This document shows positions 13,029-23,737 of a DNA stretch of 64,000 nucleotides, piece after piece. The position numbers and the translations under genes were made by a program. Source of the stretch: Globodera rostochiensis (taxonomy: Eukaryota; Nematoda; Chromadorea; Rhabditida; Heteroderidae); contig JAEVLN010000015.1 in the NCBI GenBank assembly GCA_018350325.1, forward strand, positions 2,067,289 through 2,131,288, given 5' to 3'. A model generated the notes under the pieces. That model was not told the DNA's origin. It did not search any database and was given only the letters and a program-made list of their open reading frames with translations. Positions within the stretch are counted from its first letter, which is position 1, and every line of letters begins with the position of its first letter.

Positions 13029-14611
13029 TCAATCGGAAAATAATTTGCGCATCTTTTGCTTTTCCATTCGTTTCTTATCGTTAAGCAGCAGCTTTTCCGC
13101 GTCCTCAACTATTTTCAGTCGGTCGGTGTATGTAATCATGTGCCGCTCGTAGTTTCCATTCGCATCAAAACGCGCCTTGCCGTTTGTTAGCCGATTAAGC
13201 AATTTGCCAAGTTCGATGCTGGATTGAAGATATTCTCTTAAAAAGAAAAGAATTGGCCCAAAATCAGAAGTTGGACATACTTGGCGCCGGAAAGGTGAAC
13301 ATCGTCCCTAAAATTTAAAAATTAGTTTCCATCAACTTTCTGAACAATAATGCCAAATTCTTCACCCCGTTTTGAAATTCGGCACTTTTTCATTTGTCTT
13401 AACATGCCAAAAAATCTTTTTCCGAAAGCGCCTATCGGCGCTTAAATATGCCTTAAAAGTCCCATGAAAATCGTTTTTCGGAGTTAAACAAGTGAAGGTG
13501 CTCAGGAAAATGGGGTGAATGGGTCTGACTGCCACGTCCGACTCTCACTTACAGCTCCAGACATTCCTTGTCAAATTTGACCACTTCATTAATTCGGTCA
13601 ATTCTATCCAGGAATATGAAAAAGCACACAGCGAATAAAAATGAAATTGCTACGGCCAGTCGTTCGTTCATTTTCAGCTTCAAGAAACTTAACAAAATCC
13701 AACCGATTCCAAAGGACATAAAACTGTACAACGCGGGCATTGCATGGAAAAAACTAAAATAGACACCGAAATAATGGAAACTTTTTGTCAACAAATTGAT
13801 TAATTTTCAATTGCCGAGAAATGAAAAATTGTATATGCGAAAACAACACCTGTCAGCAAGCAAAATCTCTCGCGTGATAACAAATTTCTTCGCATTTGGA
13901 CTCAAAAGTACTTTTTGAAGGTCTTCGTCTGAAAGAAGCGAAGTGTCAACGTGAAGATGATGCAAATCTCTGAAAAGGTTGTTTAAAATGACTTCAATCT
14001 TTAGCTCACTTCTCCCTGAAAATCGTAAGAAGGTCTCGAACTCCTTTGGCCGAGCGAATATTGTCCCACACACTTTTGAGGTCTTTCACCCATTTGCTGG
14101 CGAAATTTTCCTTGAAGAGTCTGAGAAAGTTTGGGTAGTGACGTCGGATGGTTTCGACGTCCGCTAAGGCCAGCCTCGTTGAGAAACGGAAAAGAGCACT
14201 GTTATAGCAGTTGAAGAATCCGTAAGTGGCGGACTCCATGTCGTCTTGCACTTTGATGCCGAACTAAAAAATTGGTTTCTGCGTTGAGCCAAAGATCGGT
14301 TAAATTACATCAGCTTTCTCAAATGGATACATGCGCCCCTCCGACTTTTCAAATAACTCAGCTTCAATTAAACTGAGCAGATTTTCATCCGGCATATTGG
14401 GGAGATCGGCGGAAATCATTTTCCGGAGGTGGAAATCATGGTTTAACTTATCTAAATTTTAACATCTTAGCTGATTATTTAGTATGATGAGGTTTTAACA
14501 GGGAAAACACTTACTCCTCCACGAATTGACAATAATGGGTGAGAACACTAATCCTCCTTGCATGAGAAGTGATGACCAATGGAACAAAAGCTTGTTGGCA
14601 TTTGTGCTCAT
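13029..14611 (-). CDS. TMEM177: TMEM177-like membrane protein, copy B
   Basis: The gene starts at 14611 (MSTNANKLLFHW). Exons give NMPDENLLSLIEAELFEKSE and MYPFEKAD, then FGIKVQDDMESATYGFF (14230-14260), a helical block ending IRSAKGVRDLLTIF, and SPNAKKFVITREILLAD (13865-13920), which matches the LSREAQKFALAREVVYL-type helix of TMEM177. Two membrane segments follow (ALYSFMSFGIGWILLSFL and VAISFLFAVCFFIFL, 13600-13730), then REYLQSSIELGKLLNRLTNG and FDANGNYERHMITYTDRLK, ending MRKLFSD at 13029. The architecture (N-terminal soluble part, paired helices, basic tail) and length of roughly 350 residues fit the family. It lies 150 bp upstream of copy A in the same direction. The call is moderate because sequence similarity is low outside the blocks named. 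Confidence 0.65.
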
Positions 14612-15034
14612 TTTTACGACAATAAATGGCTGTCTAAACTTTAGCTAAAAATACTCGGCCCGTTTTGATTGAATTCCTGATTTGGACAAGTTGGAAATTT
14701 TTAATTTAAAAAATACATTTTTATCTTTTCAGAAAGGGAAACTTTAGTTTTTGAGATTTTTGGAATTTTTTGAAGAATTTTCGTTTAAATTTTGAAAAAG
14801 CAAGACAGAAGGCCAAATTATTATTTTCAAGCTTAAGCTTTTATATTTTTGAATTTTTGCTAGAAAATGTCCACCCCTTGTTTTTATCCAAAATTCTAAA
14901 ATTTTAGAGCAAGGGCCTTGATCCACTCTCCCCAACAATTTCGAATTCATGCCCCGAATTTTACCAATCTGGTTTTCATTTTCTTTTGATTGTCGTTGCC
15001 TGACAATTATTTCTGATCTATAAAATTTACAGAT
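14612..15034. other. AT-rich divergent promoter region
   Basis: No coding exon is seen. The region separates the minus-strand TMEM177-like copy B from a small plus-strand gene, so it should contain both promoters. A TTTACAG lies 5 nt before the downstream ATG and may be a splice acceptor. Confidence 0.4.
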
Positions 15035-15286
15035 ATGATAATGCAAATTCTTCGTGATCTGTCTTCGTTTGTACTAAAAAGTGATTTGGCGACTTTGGGG
15101 GTTGGATTCGTGGCTGGCGCGGGCTTTGAACTGTTCAAAATCAACTTTTCGCTATTGAATGTTTCATTCTACAAAGTATTCAATGAGCGTCAGCTGCGCC
15201 GTGAGCTGTCGGAGTTCGAGGAGACATTGGTCAACCGGAATAAGATTTTGCGCAGCCGACTTGAAGGACTTCAAAATGCAAATTGA
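15035..15286 (+). CDS. Small single-pass membrane protein, UQCC5/SMIM4-like
   Basis: This is an intronless 83-residue frame beginning MIMQILRDLSSF; the second Met (15041) may be the true start. One hydrophobic segment, LATLGVGFVAGAGFELF, is followed by VSFYKVFNERQLRRELSEFEE and a basic tail. The pattern G-x-G-x-E-x(n)-FYxV-x-x-x-R resembles UQCC5/SMIM4, a mitochondrial inner-membrane factor for respiratory complex III assembly. Size and layout fit, but with so short a protein the match could be chance. It converges with the scaffold gene to its right (stops 285 bp apart). A membrane protein of mitochondria is the best guess. Confidence 0.5.
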   Translation: MIMQILRDLSSFVLKSDLATLGVGFVAGAGFELFKINFSLLNVSFYKVFNERQLRRELSEFEETLVNRNKILRSRLEGLQNAN

Positions 15287-15571
15287 TCTCGTTTGTTGTA
15301 TTGTTTATTATAACCGTATTTGTTTGAAGTAAATTTTTTTTATTTTGGTTATTTTTTTAATGGGAAATTTCTTAAGAAAAAGTACAATATAAAATATATT
15401 TTTAAAATCAACCGAAAAATTAGAATGCCAACAATTTTGACAGAAACTCTAACTTTAAGCATAATATTTAATAAATTGAGCAAGTATACACGTCATTTTT
15501 ATTTTCTGTTGAGGTTTTCCTTCAATTTAATTGTTTCTGTATCGGTGGGGGGGGGGGATTTATTTGTTTGG
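15287..15571. other. AT-rich convergent spacer
   Basis: Two convergent genes end here. The stretch is rich in A and T and includes a run of 10 G (about 15546-15557). No gene is seen. Confidence 0.4.
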
Positions 15572-18087
15572 TCAGCGTCCCTCGTTTCGCTCGTTGCTTC
15601 CATTCAGTTCGTCTAATATGGCGTCCAGCGGATGGTTGTTCTGCTGATTTGCGTTAGAGGACGCGTTGTTTGGTGCTGATCTGCTTGAATATTTATGTAT
15701 GGAGATGTGTCTGATGGGAATGCTCCTCCGAAGGCCTCTCCCGTCCCCTCCCCGCTCGTCCTGCACCATGGCCAACTTCTTCATAGTGACCTGAACTGTG
15801 TCAATAACCAAAGAGGAGCCCGTCACCCCAACACCGACCATAACATTGGCCAATGTCTTGCAGCGTCTCAAACATCCGTCCACGAGGGGCGCCTTCTCGC
15901 GCAAGAAGCGTTCCTCGCCTTCCAAACGCTCAATCGTTCGCCTCATCGCCTCTTCAATGTCGCGATGCAAAGCCGGCATTCCCACTGACAGAGATTGGTT
16001 ATGGCCTAAACATTCCATTTCCCCCCCCCCTCCCCACTTTTCAGTTCGACCGCTTCTCGTCCAATCTCGCCTAATTTGCCCGTCAACTCGTCCACTTCGT
16101 TTAGGTGAAGGCGGCGAGTCGAGTTTAGCACCTTTAATGTTGGAGGGCAACAAACTCCGCCCGCACATTCTTTGCACGTACCGATGAACGCGTGTTCTCC
16201 AGTGCTTGTTCGAATTCCCTCAGCGCCCGCTGCAGCCGTTCCAGACGGCCCACACAGACGTCCTTCCGCTTCTCCAGTTCGTCCTGTTCCGTCCTCGGCC
16301 ATCCTTTTACCGTTCGCATGCGGTCCAGCGTTTTCTCAAGCAGAACTCGTCCCCGTAACGCATTCCTCTAACGATTCAATTGTTACAATCAGACATTCAT
16401 CGACTTTTATTCAAAAATGGGACTCGGAGTCCGCTGACTCCAAAATTGCATTTGCCCTCCCAAACACACAATGGTCACACTCCTCAGTGCCTCTAAATCC
16501 GCTCGGATGGCTGCCAGCTCTGACAAGTCCGCCTTTGTCGTCGATGCGGCAACGCCTTTCTCCGGGGGAAGCGTCGTATTGGAGACGGTTGATGACACCG
16601 ACTCGCTCATTGTGCCGATACCGACAGTTGATAAGGAAGGATTGCCGGAGAAGCCGAGCACTTCCGAGTGGAGTTGGGCCAATTCTTGCCAGTGGTCGCC
16701 AGAAAATTCCCGCGGGGGCAACAAAGCCGAGCGGACCAACTCGCTGAGAGAGGCCAGTTGACGCTCCAGAGAGTCGACTTTTCGCTGAGTGTGGTGATCC
16801 TCCCGGATGTGCATGTGCACCGGCTGACCGAACGGAAGGGACAAAGTGAATGGGAATCGAAAGAAAGTAATCTCTCAACGGCAAAAGAAACAAAAGCACA
16901 CCATTTGGTCAGTTACCCGGACATTTCTTGACCGAAAAACATCTCCGTTCCACACACTTTCCCTCACCGTTGTGGTGCCCGACCGGGCATATGGGCCGCT
17001 GGTCGACGAATCACTGGAATAGGCACTGCTGCTTTGCCAACTGTCCGACGCCTGTTCACGCCAGCCTGCATTTTTTGTTTCATATAATTAAAATGAATTT
17101 GGTGGCACCAAGTGATGTTTGCCCTGTAGTCCTTCGATGATTTTGACCATTTCCATCAAGTTGGGGCTGCACACTGGCAGGTCTCAACGGAACAGGTTTG
17201 ACCGTCCTCACAGAGTCCGTCCAATTGGCCATGTCCGGTTCACTGAAATACTCCTCGGGCGGCACAGAACGGGGAGGGCGGCTGGGAACGACGGCAGCAG
17301 CCGAAGCATGTGATGAGGGCGAAGAACAATGGAAAGACTGCTCGAACAGCTTCAGCACCGACTGATTTCCGACCTCACTTTAAATGTATCGTGAAAAAGC
17401 AAAACGCATGAAAATATTCACAGACCGAATGTCCTCCAATTCGTAGAATAATCGATGAGGCGAATGCGCATTTTGAATGTACACTTTGACGCCGGATGAT
17501 CGGAGCTGTGCCGGACTAAGCGAAGGAAAACTGCGCAAGAACAGACTTTTGATCTGTTCCACCGAGCGCACATTCGGAGGCAGCACCGACCGTTTTGTCT
17601 CGCCTTGGAACTCGAGGAACACATAGCAACCGGAAGAGCCTGTTGTTAGCGGAGGGAGTGATTTGATCGGTTCCAATCATTCGGTCTCAACATCCCAACA
17701 AAAACCCCCACTCATCGGCGTGTCCCCATTTGCGCATGTTGCCTCAAACCCTCCCTCGACATCCCGTTCCCGAAGTTGTTGTAACAACAAAGTTGCTCGA
17801 CTGGTCGCCGGCCTTTGTCCGCTGGCACTCCGTGCCGGCCTCGGCGGGTGAACGTTTTCAACCCCCGCCCCGCCGTTCATGGTCGCCATTTCTCTTGTGC
17901 CGCCCTGTCCTTCGGTTTCCCCATTCTCATTGCACAAAGGCACGGAGTTCGATGGAGACGTCGGTTTTGGAGGAGTGAAATGGTGGACGAGCGGAACGGA
18001 GAAGGGGGCCAAAACGGACGGGACCGGAAGGGGGGAGACGAGCGTTCGGTCTGTCAATAATGGAAGGAATTTGTCCCCCATTAGCAA
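15572..18087 (-). CDS. SRCIN1 (p140Cap)/KIAA1217-like scaffold with AIP3-type domain and coiled coil
   Basis: The family links Src signalling, actin and microtubules at adhesions and synapses. The frame starts at 18087 (MLMGDKFLPLL; a second Met at 18081). A low-complexity N-terminus has ATLLLQQLRERDVEGGFEA (17740-17800). The key domain is at 17410-17640: YVFLEFQGETKRSVLPPNV, VEQIKSLFLRSFPSLSPAQL, VKVYIQNAHSPHRLFYELED, then SVLKLFEQ in the next exon. That is the motif set of the SRCIN1/KIAA1217 N-terminus. Further on, HTQRKVDSLERQLASLSELV (16770-16840) opens the coiled-coil part, followed by helical exons such as RTIERLEGEERFLREKAPLV (15880-15990). It ends LDAILDELNGSNERNEGR at 15572. Some introns hold poly-C. 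Internal exon borders are uncertain and the gene could extend upstream. Confidence 0.75.
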
Positions 18088-18202
18088 AGAGACTCCCAGA
18101 AAAGTTAAAGTTTATCCTTTTCTTCATTTTTGCTCCACACTTTCCGAATAAATCTTTTAAATTGAAACCAAGCTCAACAGAAGTTGCTAATGAGAGTATT
18201 AA

Positions 18203-18598
18203 TTAGAGAGAAAGCAACAAATGATTGGGACAAAACAAATGGACAAGTCGAAGACTATTCTCGCCTTCACAAAATCGCACTGCTCGACGTTTCATGCCAT
18301 TTCCGTCTCGTCGAATTGAGGACGGCGCCGAATCCACAATAAAGTCGGTGTTTTCAAGTGCCAGCCGTCGTTTGGTGGCCCTCTCATTGTCCTCATCAGC
18401 TTCTTCTTCATCCGTTGACGGTCCTTCCGAACGGGGCAGCCGTTTCAGACGAATTTGTAATTTGGGACGCCAGGAGGAGAAAAGCGATGGCATTTCCGGA
18501 TGGGGATGGTCGAAGATGATTCGATTAAAGATCAGAGGATGATGCGATTCGATTGAATGGAAGTCGTTTAATGGTTGGGTGGGGGAAGGAGTGGCCAA
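18203..18598 (-). CDS. Hypothetical 131-residue protein or 5' exon
   Basis: This is a single open frame, MATPSPTQPLNDFHSIESHH at its start, that continues with a mixed composition: an acidic block STDEEEADEDNERATKRRL, then FIVDSAPSSIRRDG and KRRAVRFCEGENSLRLVHLF. The balance of charged and hydrophobic residues is more protein-like than the antisense frame. No signal peptide, membrane helix or known domain is seen. It lies 115 bp upstream of the scaffold gene on the same strand and could be an alternative 5' exon of it. An upstream poly-G run of 16 bases (18645-18660) flanks it. Confidence 0.35.
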   Translation of the reverse strand: MATPSPTQPLNDFHSIESHHPLIFNRIIFDHPHPEMPSLFSSWRPKLQIRLKRLPRSEGPSTDEEEADEDNERATKRRLALENTDFIVDSAPSSIRRDGNGMKRRAVRFCEGENSLRLVHLFCPNHLLLSL

Positions 18599-18644
18599 TT
18601 GGTGGGGATGTCCGTCCAGCTGTCCGTTAAGCTTTTGGAGGGGA

Positions 18645-18660
18645 GGGGGGGGGGGGGGGG
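18645..18660. repeat. Poly-G run of 16
   Basis: An uninterrupted run of 16 G on the + strand, preceded by GGAGGGGA. It is one of the longest G/C homopolymers in the window and can form a G-quadruplex. Confidence 0.95.
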
Positions 18661-19560
18661 TGATGGATGATTCGAGTTGTCGCCCTTAAGCCCGGCGGCC
18701 TTTTGCCAAACCAGCTCCTACTTCACCGCGGCCCCAACACGGGAAGAGATTTTGATGGCCGAATGAGCACTTTACACAGCAGCGGAGAGGATAAGTGAAG
18801 GACACGGGGAAGAAGCATAACATTACGGGAGTTGAAACGGAGATTGCTTCCCTTCGGGGGAGGGGGGGAGGCGCTTCTTCGGACAAACGATCACAAACAA
18901 CAGAAACAGTCAATCGAGAGGAGAGACCCTTAGTTTGTGTGATGAAGTGAGTGGTATTGAGGCGGTTCAATGGGAAGACCCCGCGCCAATCATTCGCCGG
19001 TTGGAGGAGGGAGGGACCGGATGCGAATTCCCGGGAACCCAAAGGTCGACGAATGTCCTTTGGACTCTTTCGGTTGGCGTGCCAATAATGCTTCATCCTT
19101 TCGGTATTTTGATGCTTCTTTCTTTTCTCACCTCTTTCCAACAGCTCCAACCATTCCCCTGGCCTGCCGATCATGCCCCCCAGTCTTATCTCTCCTCCAT
19201 CCGCCATTTTTATACATCCTTCGCACGGATCGTCGCTGAACGGAAGTGAAAGAATGTCCCCGGTGCAGCGACGGTGGGAAATGCCGGCTTTGTGGCGAAT
19301 ACAATTTAGCAACATGGTCGGACAAATGAGCGAATTGTTGGGCAGAGTGAGGGAAAGCAATTAAAACCGCAAAACAACCCAAAAGATTTTTGGGAGTCCG
19401 TTGATTACGCAAAAGTCAATCGGCGAGAGGGAAATGGAGGCTTTTTGCTTCAAATGTCATTCGACTGATTGACAAGTGCCGAGGGTAAAAGAGGGGGAGG
19501 GGGGCAGTTGTCACAATGGCCTGTAAAAGACGGGTGGAGGGGACCAGAATCTTCTCAATT
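18661..19560. other. Region without a supported gene upstream of the hypothetical ORF
   Basis: Long open frames occur on both strands (up to 224 codons on the minus strand at 18686-19360), but the translations are rich in Cys, Arg and Pro with no recognisable domain, and overlapping frames are open on the other strand too, as is common in GC-rich worm DNA. Poly-G runs occur at about 18861 and 19495. I see nothing to support an exon. Confidence 0.4.
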
Positions 19561-20759
19561 TCATTCGTCATCTCCGACCAGCGTGTTCAGACATTCCTCT
19601 TCCGGCAACGGTTTTCGCTTCCACCGCGGGTTCACCACCAGAAACAGCACGCTGAAACAGTAGCCGATCAAAGACAGTCCGAACAGATTGGACACCAAAT
19701 GCTGGGCACACAAATTGTGGTCGACAGTCCAGCACCTTTTCGAGAAATTATTAAAGTTCAACGTGAATTTCTGTTACCCGTGGTGCCAAGCGGCGTACTC
19801 TGAAATACCCAGCAGAGCGGTACCGGAACAGCAGAGGAAGATGAACAAACCGAACAGTTGGTGGAAGGGGAGCAGACATTTTCGCAGAGAGACGGAGGCG
19901 CCGGGGAAGAAGAAGGTCAGGAAGCCGCCGATGAACTGAAGAAGCGGTGGGGGAGGGGGGAGGGTGAAGAAGAGAAAGCATTTCCCCCCCCCCCCCGCTT
20001 ATGCCCTCAGAAGTTGAGATTTAAAATTTATTAAATGGCTGGGGGGCATCGACCTGGACGAAGTAGAAGGAGACAACCGAAATCCCCAACCAGCTGTGCA
20101 ACGAGTACAGATTGGGAAGTGGCTGCAACTCGCCGTCGGGAGAACGATGCAAATCTTGACAAAGAAAGGACGGGGAAATGAATTAATTTGTAAGAGCACT
20201 TACCATGAGAATCCCAGACGGCCTTTAAAGCGACCACAGCCAATAATAAGGCCACAGAATGGATGCTCATGTGCAGAAGCTTAAAGTTGAATCGTTAATC
20301 GAAAGGTCTCTTTTGTATTTATAATTAAGCCAATTGTCCCCAGGGAGGGGGGCTGTCTGGCACGTCCAAACCGACCTTTGTGACGCGTTTTCGTTCGTTG
20401 CGGAAAACGCGATAGACGAGAATGGCCTCGCCCTGGAGGAAGAGCAGTCCCATCGCCATGAACTGCAGCACGGGACGGGAAGAAGGGATTATTTGCAAAG
20501 GGTGGGACGGTTAAGGAGAAAGCACCGTCGGGTGGTAATGGAACTGCCTAAAGCTCGGACATTGCCGCTAACCGAGACAATTCTTCAGCCACCTGTCCGG
20601 GTCTTTTCTCCATGCAAAGCCACCCTCACCGCCCATCCAAATGGCCACAAAAACCACGGCACAACAGCCAAAGAGTTGGGACAGCACAAAAGCACCATTG
20701 AACAGCTTGGCACTCTGCCGCTCATCCAACAGATTGGGGTACTCGAGGAGCAACGACAT
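19561..20759 (-). CDS. CYB561: Cytochrome b561 family transmembrane ferric/monodehydroascorbate reductase
   Basis: Cytochrome b561 proteins have six helices and two hemes and carry electrons from cytosolic ascorbate across vesicle or lysosome membranes. The start at 20759 is followed by FVLSQLFGCCAVVFVAIWMG (helix 1). A small exon gives FHYHP, the first heme histidines, then FMAMGLLFLQGEAILVYRVF with RNERK (20385-20470), the family signature. Next are LLHMSIHSVALLLAVVALKAV with WDSHG, then NLYSLHSWLGISVVSFYFVQ and FIGGFLTFFFPG (19900-20110), and PFHQLFGLFIFLCCSGTALL with GISEYAAWHHG. The last exon ends PRWKRKPLPEEECLNTLVG at 19561. All expected His ligands are visible. One intron carries a poly-C run (19984-19997). 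Whether it is the vesicular or lysosomal subtype cannot be told. Confidence 0.9.
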
Positions 20760-21717
20760 TTGCTTGGACTTTTTAAAGGATGGTCATGAAAAGGTGGACA
20801 GAACCGGGAGAACCCCCTCCCTATTAAATGTTTGGGTGGCTGCTTTCTTTTCAAGAAAAGGATAGGCGAAATTGGAAGTGGCGAGACGTGCAGAGAGAGG
20901 GAGGGGGGGGGGGGGGGGAAGGAGTAAGCCGGTTGGAAGGTAAGGGAAGAATGTGCGCAAATGGAAGTGACAGGCGCAGAGAGCAGCCGCCGCCCCCGGC
21001 ATTTGTTCGAATGCCATTCCCTCCCGCCCCTCTCCGGCACCGGCACAAAAGCAGTGCTGAGAGGTCGGCAAACACAAAGGGAAGGGAAAATTAATGACGA
21101 TGAAATAGTGGTCAAAACGGCACTTGCCAGCGGACGAAAGCGTTGGTTGGCTCTTCAGCCTTCAATTTTCATGGTTAAATGCAAATAATCATTTGTATGG
21201 TACGAAGGATTTTAAACTGTGTTGATTGGCAAAAACGTGTATAATGTCATCGGGACGATAAACTACCGATTTATTCGTTAATCTAACACAAATAAATGCT
21301 TTTGCTGTTTCATGGGTATGCAAAAAAAGGTTAATCAGACACAAACTAATTAATTATTTTAGAAAAACTGTGTAGCATAACTCGGAAAGCCGATGTTTTG
21401 TAACTTCTGTTTGCCTTCAAAATCAACGGATAACATTAGGCCAATTAAAAAAAAAGTCATCTTTAACTAAGAAAATTAAAAATTTTTATGAAACATTTAA
21501 AGCGTAGCGCACGAGGAAGAGAATTAATCATTCCTTAATGAGTCTACGTTTTACGTTTTGTAAAGTATTAGCACATAAATTTGGCGATGACTTTGAAGTT
21601 GATGATTGGGTGTGGTGATCGGTTGGGTTCACAAATTTAGCAATCGAATTGTGCCACTATCACAAAGAGAGAATGGGGCAAACTTTCCCCTCGGGGGACA
21701 GGTCCCGCCAAGTGCCC
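20760..21717. other. Spacer between cytochrome b561 and V-ATPase D
   Basis: The left half is G/C-rich with a poly-G run of 16 (20903-20918) and overlapping low-complexity open frames on both strands; I do not accept any of them as genes. The right half (21180-21620) is AT-rich. It should hold the cytochrome b561 promoter and the 3' flank of the V-ATPase gene. Confidence 0.45.
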
Positions 21718-22927
21718 TTAGGTAAACAAAACGGGCACGTCCTCCTCGTCCTCCAACAAACTTTTCGGCGCTCTCCCATCGTCCGGCTGCTGCAAAGTCA
21801 GCACTTCCTCCGTCTCTTTGATGGCGCGGTCGCGCTTCTTCTTGGCTTGAATCTTCTTCATGCTTTAGCAAGGAAAAATACTTTTTTTTGTTTGTAATTT
21901 TTGAACAAAAAACCGAAAGAATTCCTCGCGTTCCATTTCGTCCAATTCAGTGACAATATAAGTGAGCGTGTTTTCAATCTTCGGAATGATCACTAAAATA
22001 TAATATTATTATTTTATATCAATTTCTAATGTCTTATTGCCCTCCCCTGACCGTGCTCAATTGCGTTCACTCGACGGTTTGTCACTTTGATGGCTTCGTC
22101 CAACGTGATGAAGCAGGTCTGTAGGGTAGCGAGCTCAACAAGCAACTCTACCGCTTTGTTGTAGTTTCGCTTGAGCTTCGCGATGTTGGCCCCGCCCTTG
22201 CCAAGTCCCGTCAGATTGTACGCGTCCCCGTCAGAACCTTCCTTCCGATGAGCCTCGAACACCGGCAGAAAAACACCTTTTTGGGGGCATAGCATTTTCA
22301 AAAATGGCCACAGATTCGTACCAACGACGTTCTCACGCTTCATTCTAACAGTATATTGGGCTTGTGAAGACACATTTTGGACGACCTAAATGGAGAATTG
22401 AAATTCCAATTAATTTGGCCAATGCATTCCATGTGAGAGAAATCGCCGGCAGTGAATTTGGCCTCTAAATGTGAAGTGAAATTAATTATTAAGTGAGGCT
22501 TTTGGCACAAAAACGACCGGCAAGAGAAAAAGCTGCTTCCTAAAAGTGATCGGAATTGGAATTCAAATTGATTCCAATTTATATTATACCTTCAAAACTT
22601 CAGCCATACGTTTCTTGTTCTAAAAAAGAAAATTGTCTAAACTTCCTCAAAGGGACCAACCCCAATTTCAACAAATGACCAAAAAAGATTATGGTTCATC
22701 CACCTTTCAAAACAAAAACATACTTCGGTTATTTTCTTCAGAATTTCTCGAAAACGCATGTTTAGCGCGTCCGCCTTCTTCTTCAGTAAACTGTGTCCTT
22801 TTTGAGCCCCCTTCAGCCGAGTTTTCATCACAGTTTGAGCCCTTATAAATAGAAAATTAACGTAACGGACAAAAACTTACATCCGCGACGGAAAAACCGC
22901 AATTCTGTCCTTGCCGCCACCAGACAT
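21718..22927 (-). CDS. ATP6V1D: V-type proton ATPase subunit D
   Basis: Subunit D is the central rotor stalk of the V1 sector that acidifies organelles. The start at 22927 gives [16 protein letters not shown]. The next exon is [21 protein letters not shown] followed by [18 protein letters not shown] (22725-22850), the classical N-terminal helix. The third large exon (22026-22373) has [57 protein letters not shown] and [19 protein letters not shown] with [11 protein letters not shown]. The last exons give [23 protein letters not shown] and [15 protein letters not shown], ending [10 protein letters not shown] at 21718. Length (about 250 residues) and motif order match the family with no gaps. 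It is divergent from CNOT1, 810 bp away. Confidence 0.95.
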
Positions 22928-23737
22928 TGTTTGCAATAAAATAAAGAAATTCGAGCTCTACTGCAATTTACCCGACCTTAAAAAAATTAAACGACCATAA
23001 TTCATGTATAATTTTTGAAAATAAATAAATATGCACGGCCAAATTCTTCTGTAGGCCTTTTTTCACAAAAGAAAGAAAGATCAAAAACCATATTTGGACA
23101 ATTGAGCACCGACTAAAAAATATATATTCGCTAAATTCGCCACATTTTTCCGGTCGGAAATTGGAAGGAAACGCTTCAGGGGCTAAAACAGTGCTAAACT
23201 TGCTGATATTATTTATAAGTTGTACCGCTGCCGGGCGGAAGGATTCAGCGGCTTATTTAATAATTTTGTATTTTTTAAGTTTCGGCGGCGCTTAGAAGGC
23301 CAAAATATCATTTGAATTTGAATGCAAATTATACGAATTGCCATAAATTTCCTCCCGACAAAAACACTTTTGCACATTTCTTTTTTGTTGTTGAGCCGAA
23401 CGATCCAATCTCGATCTCGATCTCGAATACCATCGCTATTAATTAGAGTCTATTAAAAAAATCCAGAAATTGGAATTCAATTTAGTAACTGGAGAGTGAT
23501 TCCCGCCTTTTCCCGTTAAAAATCCCGTTGGGACCAAATTAATGGGACCGGAAATCCCGTTCTTTTCTCGCGGGAATTACGTTCCCGCCAGTCTCTAATC
23601 AATTCAAATTCTCAGGAACCGATGTTTAATCTATGATCGCACTCCACCTTAATTAATATCATTCTTTAAGTTAAAGCAAAAAAAAAAACAAAAGATAAAA
23701 ACTTGACAAATTGAAAAGAACGGACGAAAGCGCAAAA
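22928..23737. other. Divergent promoter region of V-ATPase D and CNOT1, with a palindromic element
   Basis: AT-rich spacer without a supported exon. It contains an element at about 23442-23599 with ends ATTAGAG and CTCTAAT and an internal inverted pair ATTCCCGC / GCGGGAAT, plus several copies of TCCCG(T). I looked for the missing N-terminal CNOT1 exons here and found none. Confidence 0.5.
23442..23599. repeat. Palindromic, possibly MITE-like element
   Basis: The stretch begins ATTAGAG and ends CTCTAAT (perfect 7-bp inverted ends). Inside, ATTCCCGC near 23500 is inverted as GCGGGAAT near 23571. It lies between two divergent genes. No clear target-site duplication is visible, so the mobile origin is inference. 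Confidence 0.4.

Noticed and set aside
15798..16187. Plus-strand frames over the scaffold coiled-coil exons
   Set aside because: They are shadows of helical coding sequence on the minus strand.
18686..19360. 224-codon minus-strand frame
   Set aside because: No domain, Cys/Arg/Pro-rich, and comparable frames are open on the other strand; not enough support for a gene.
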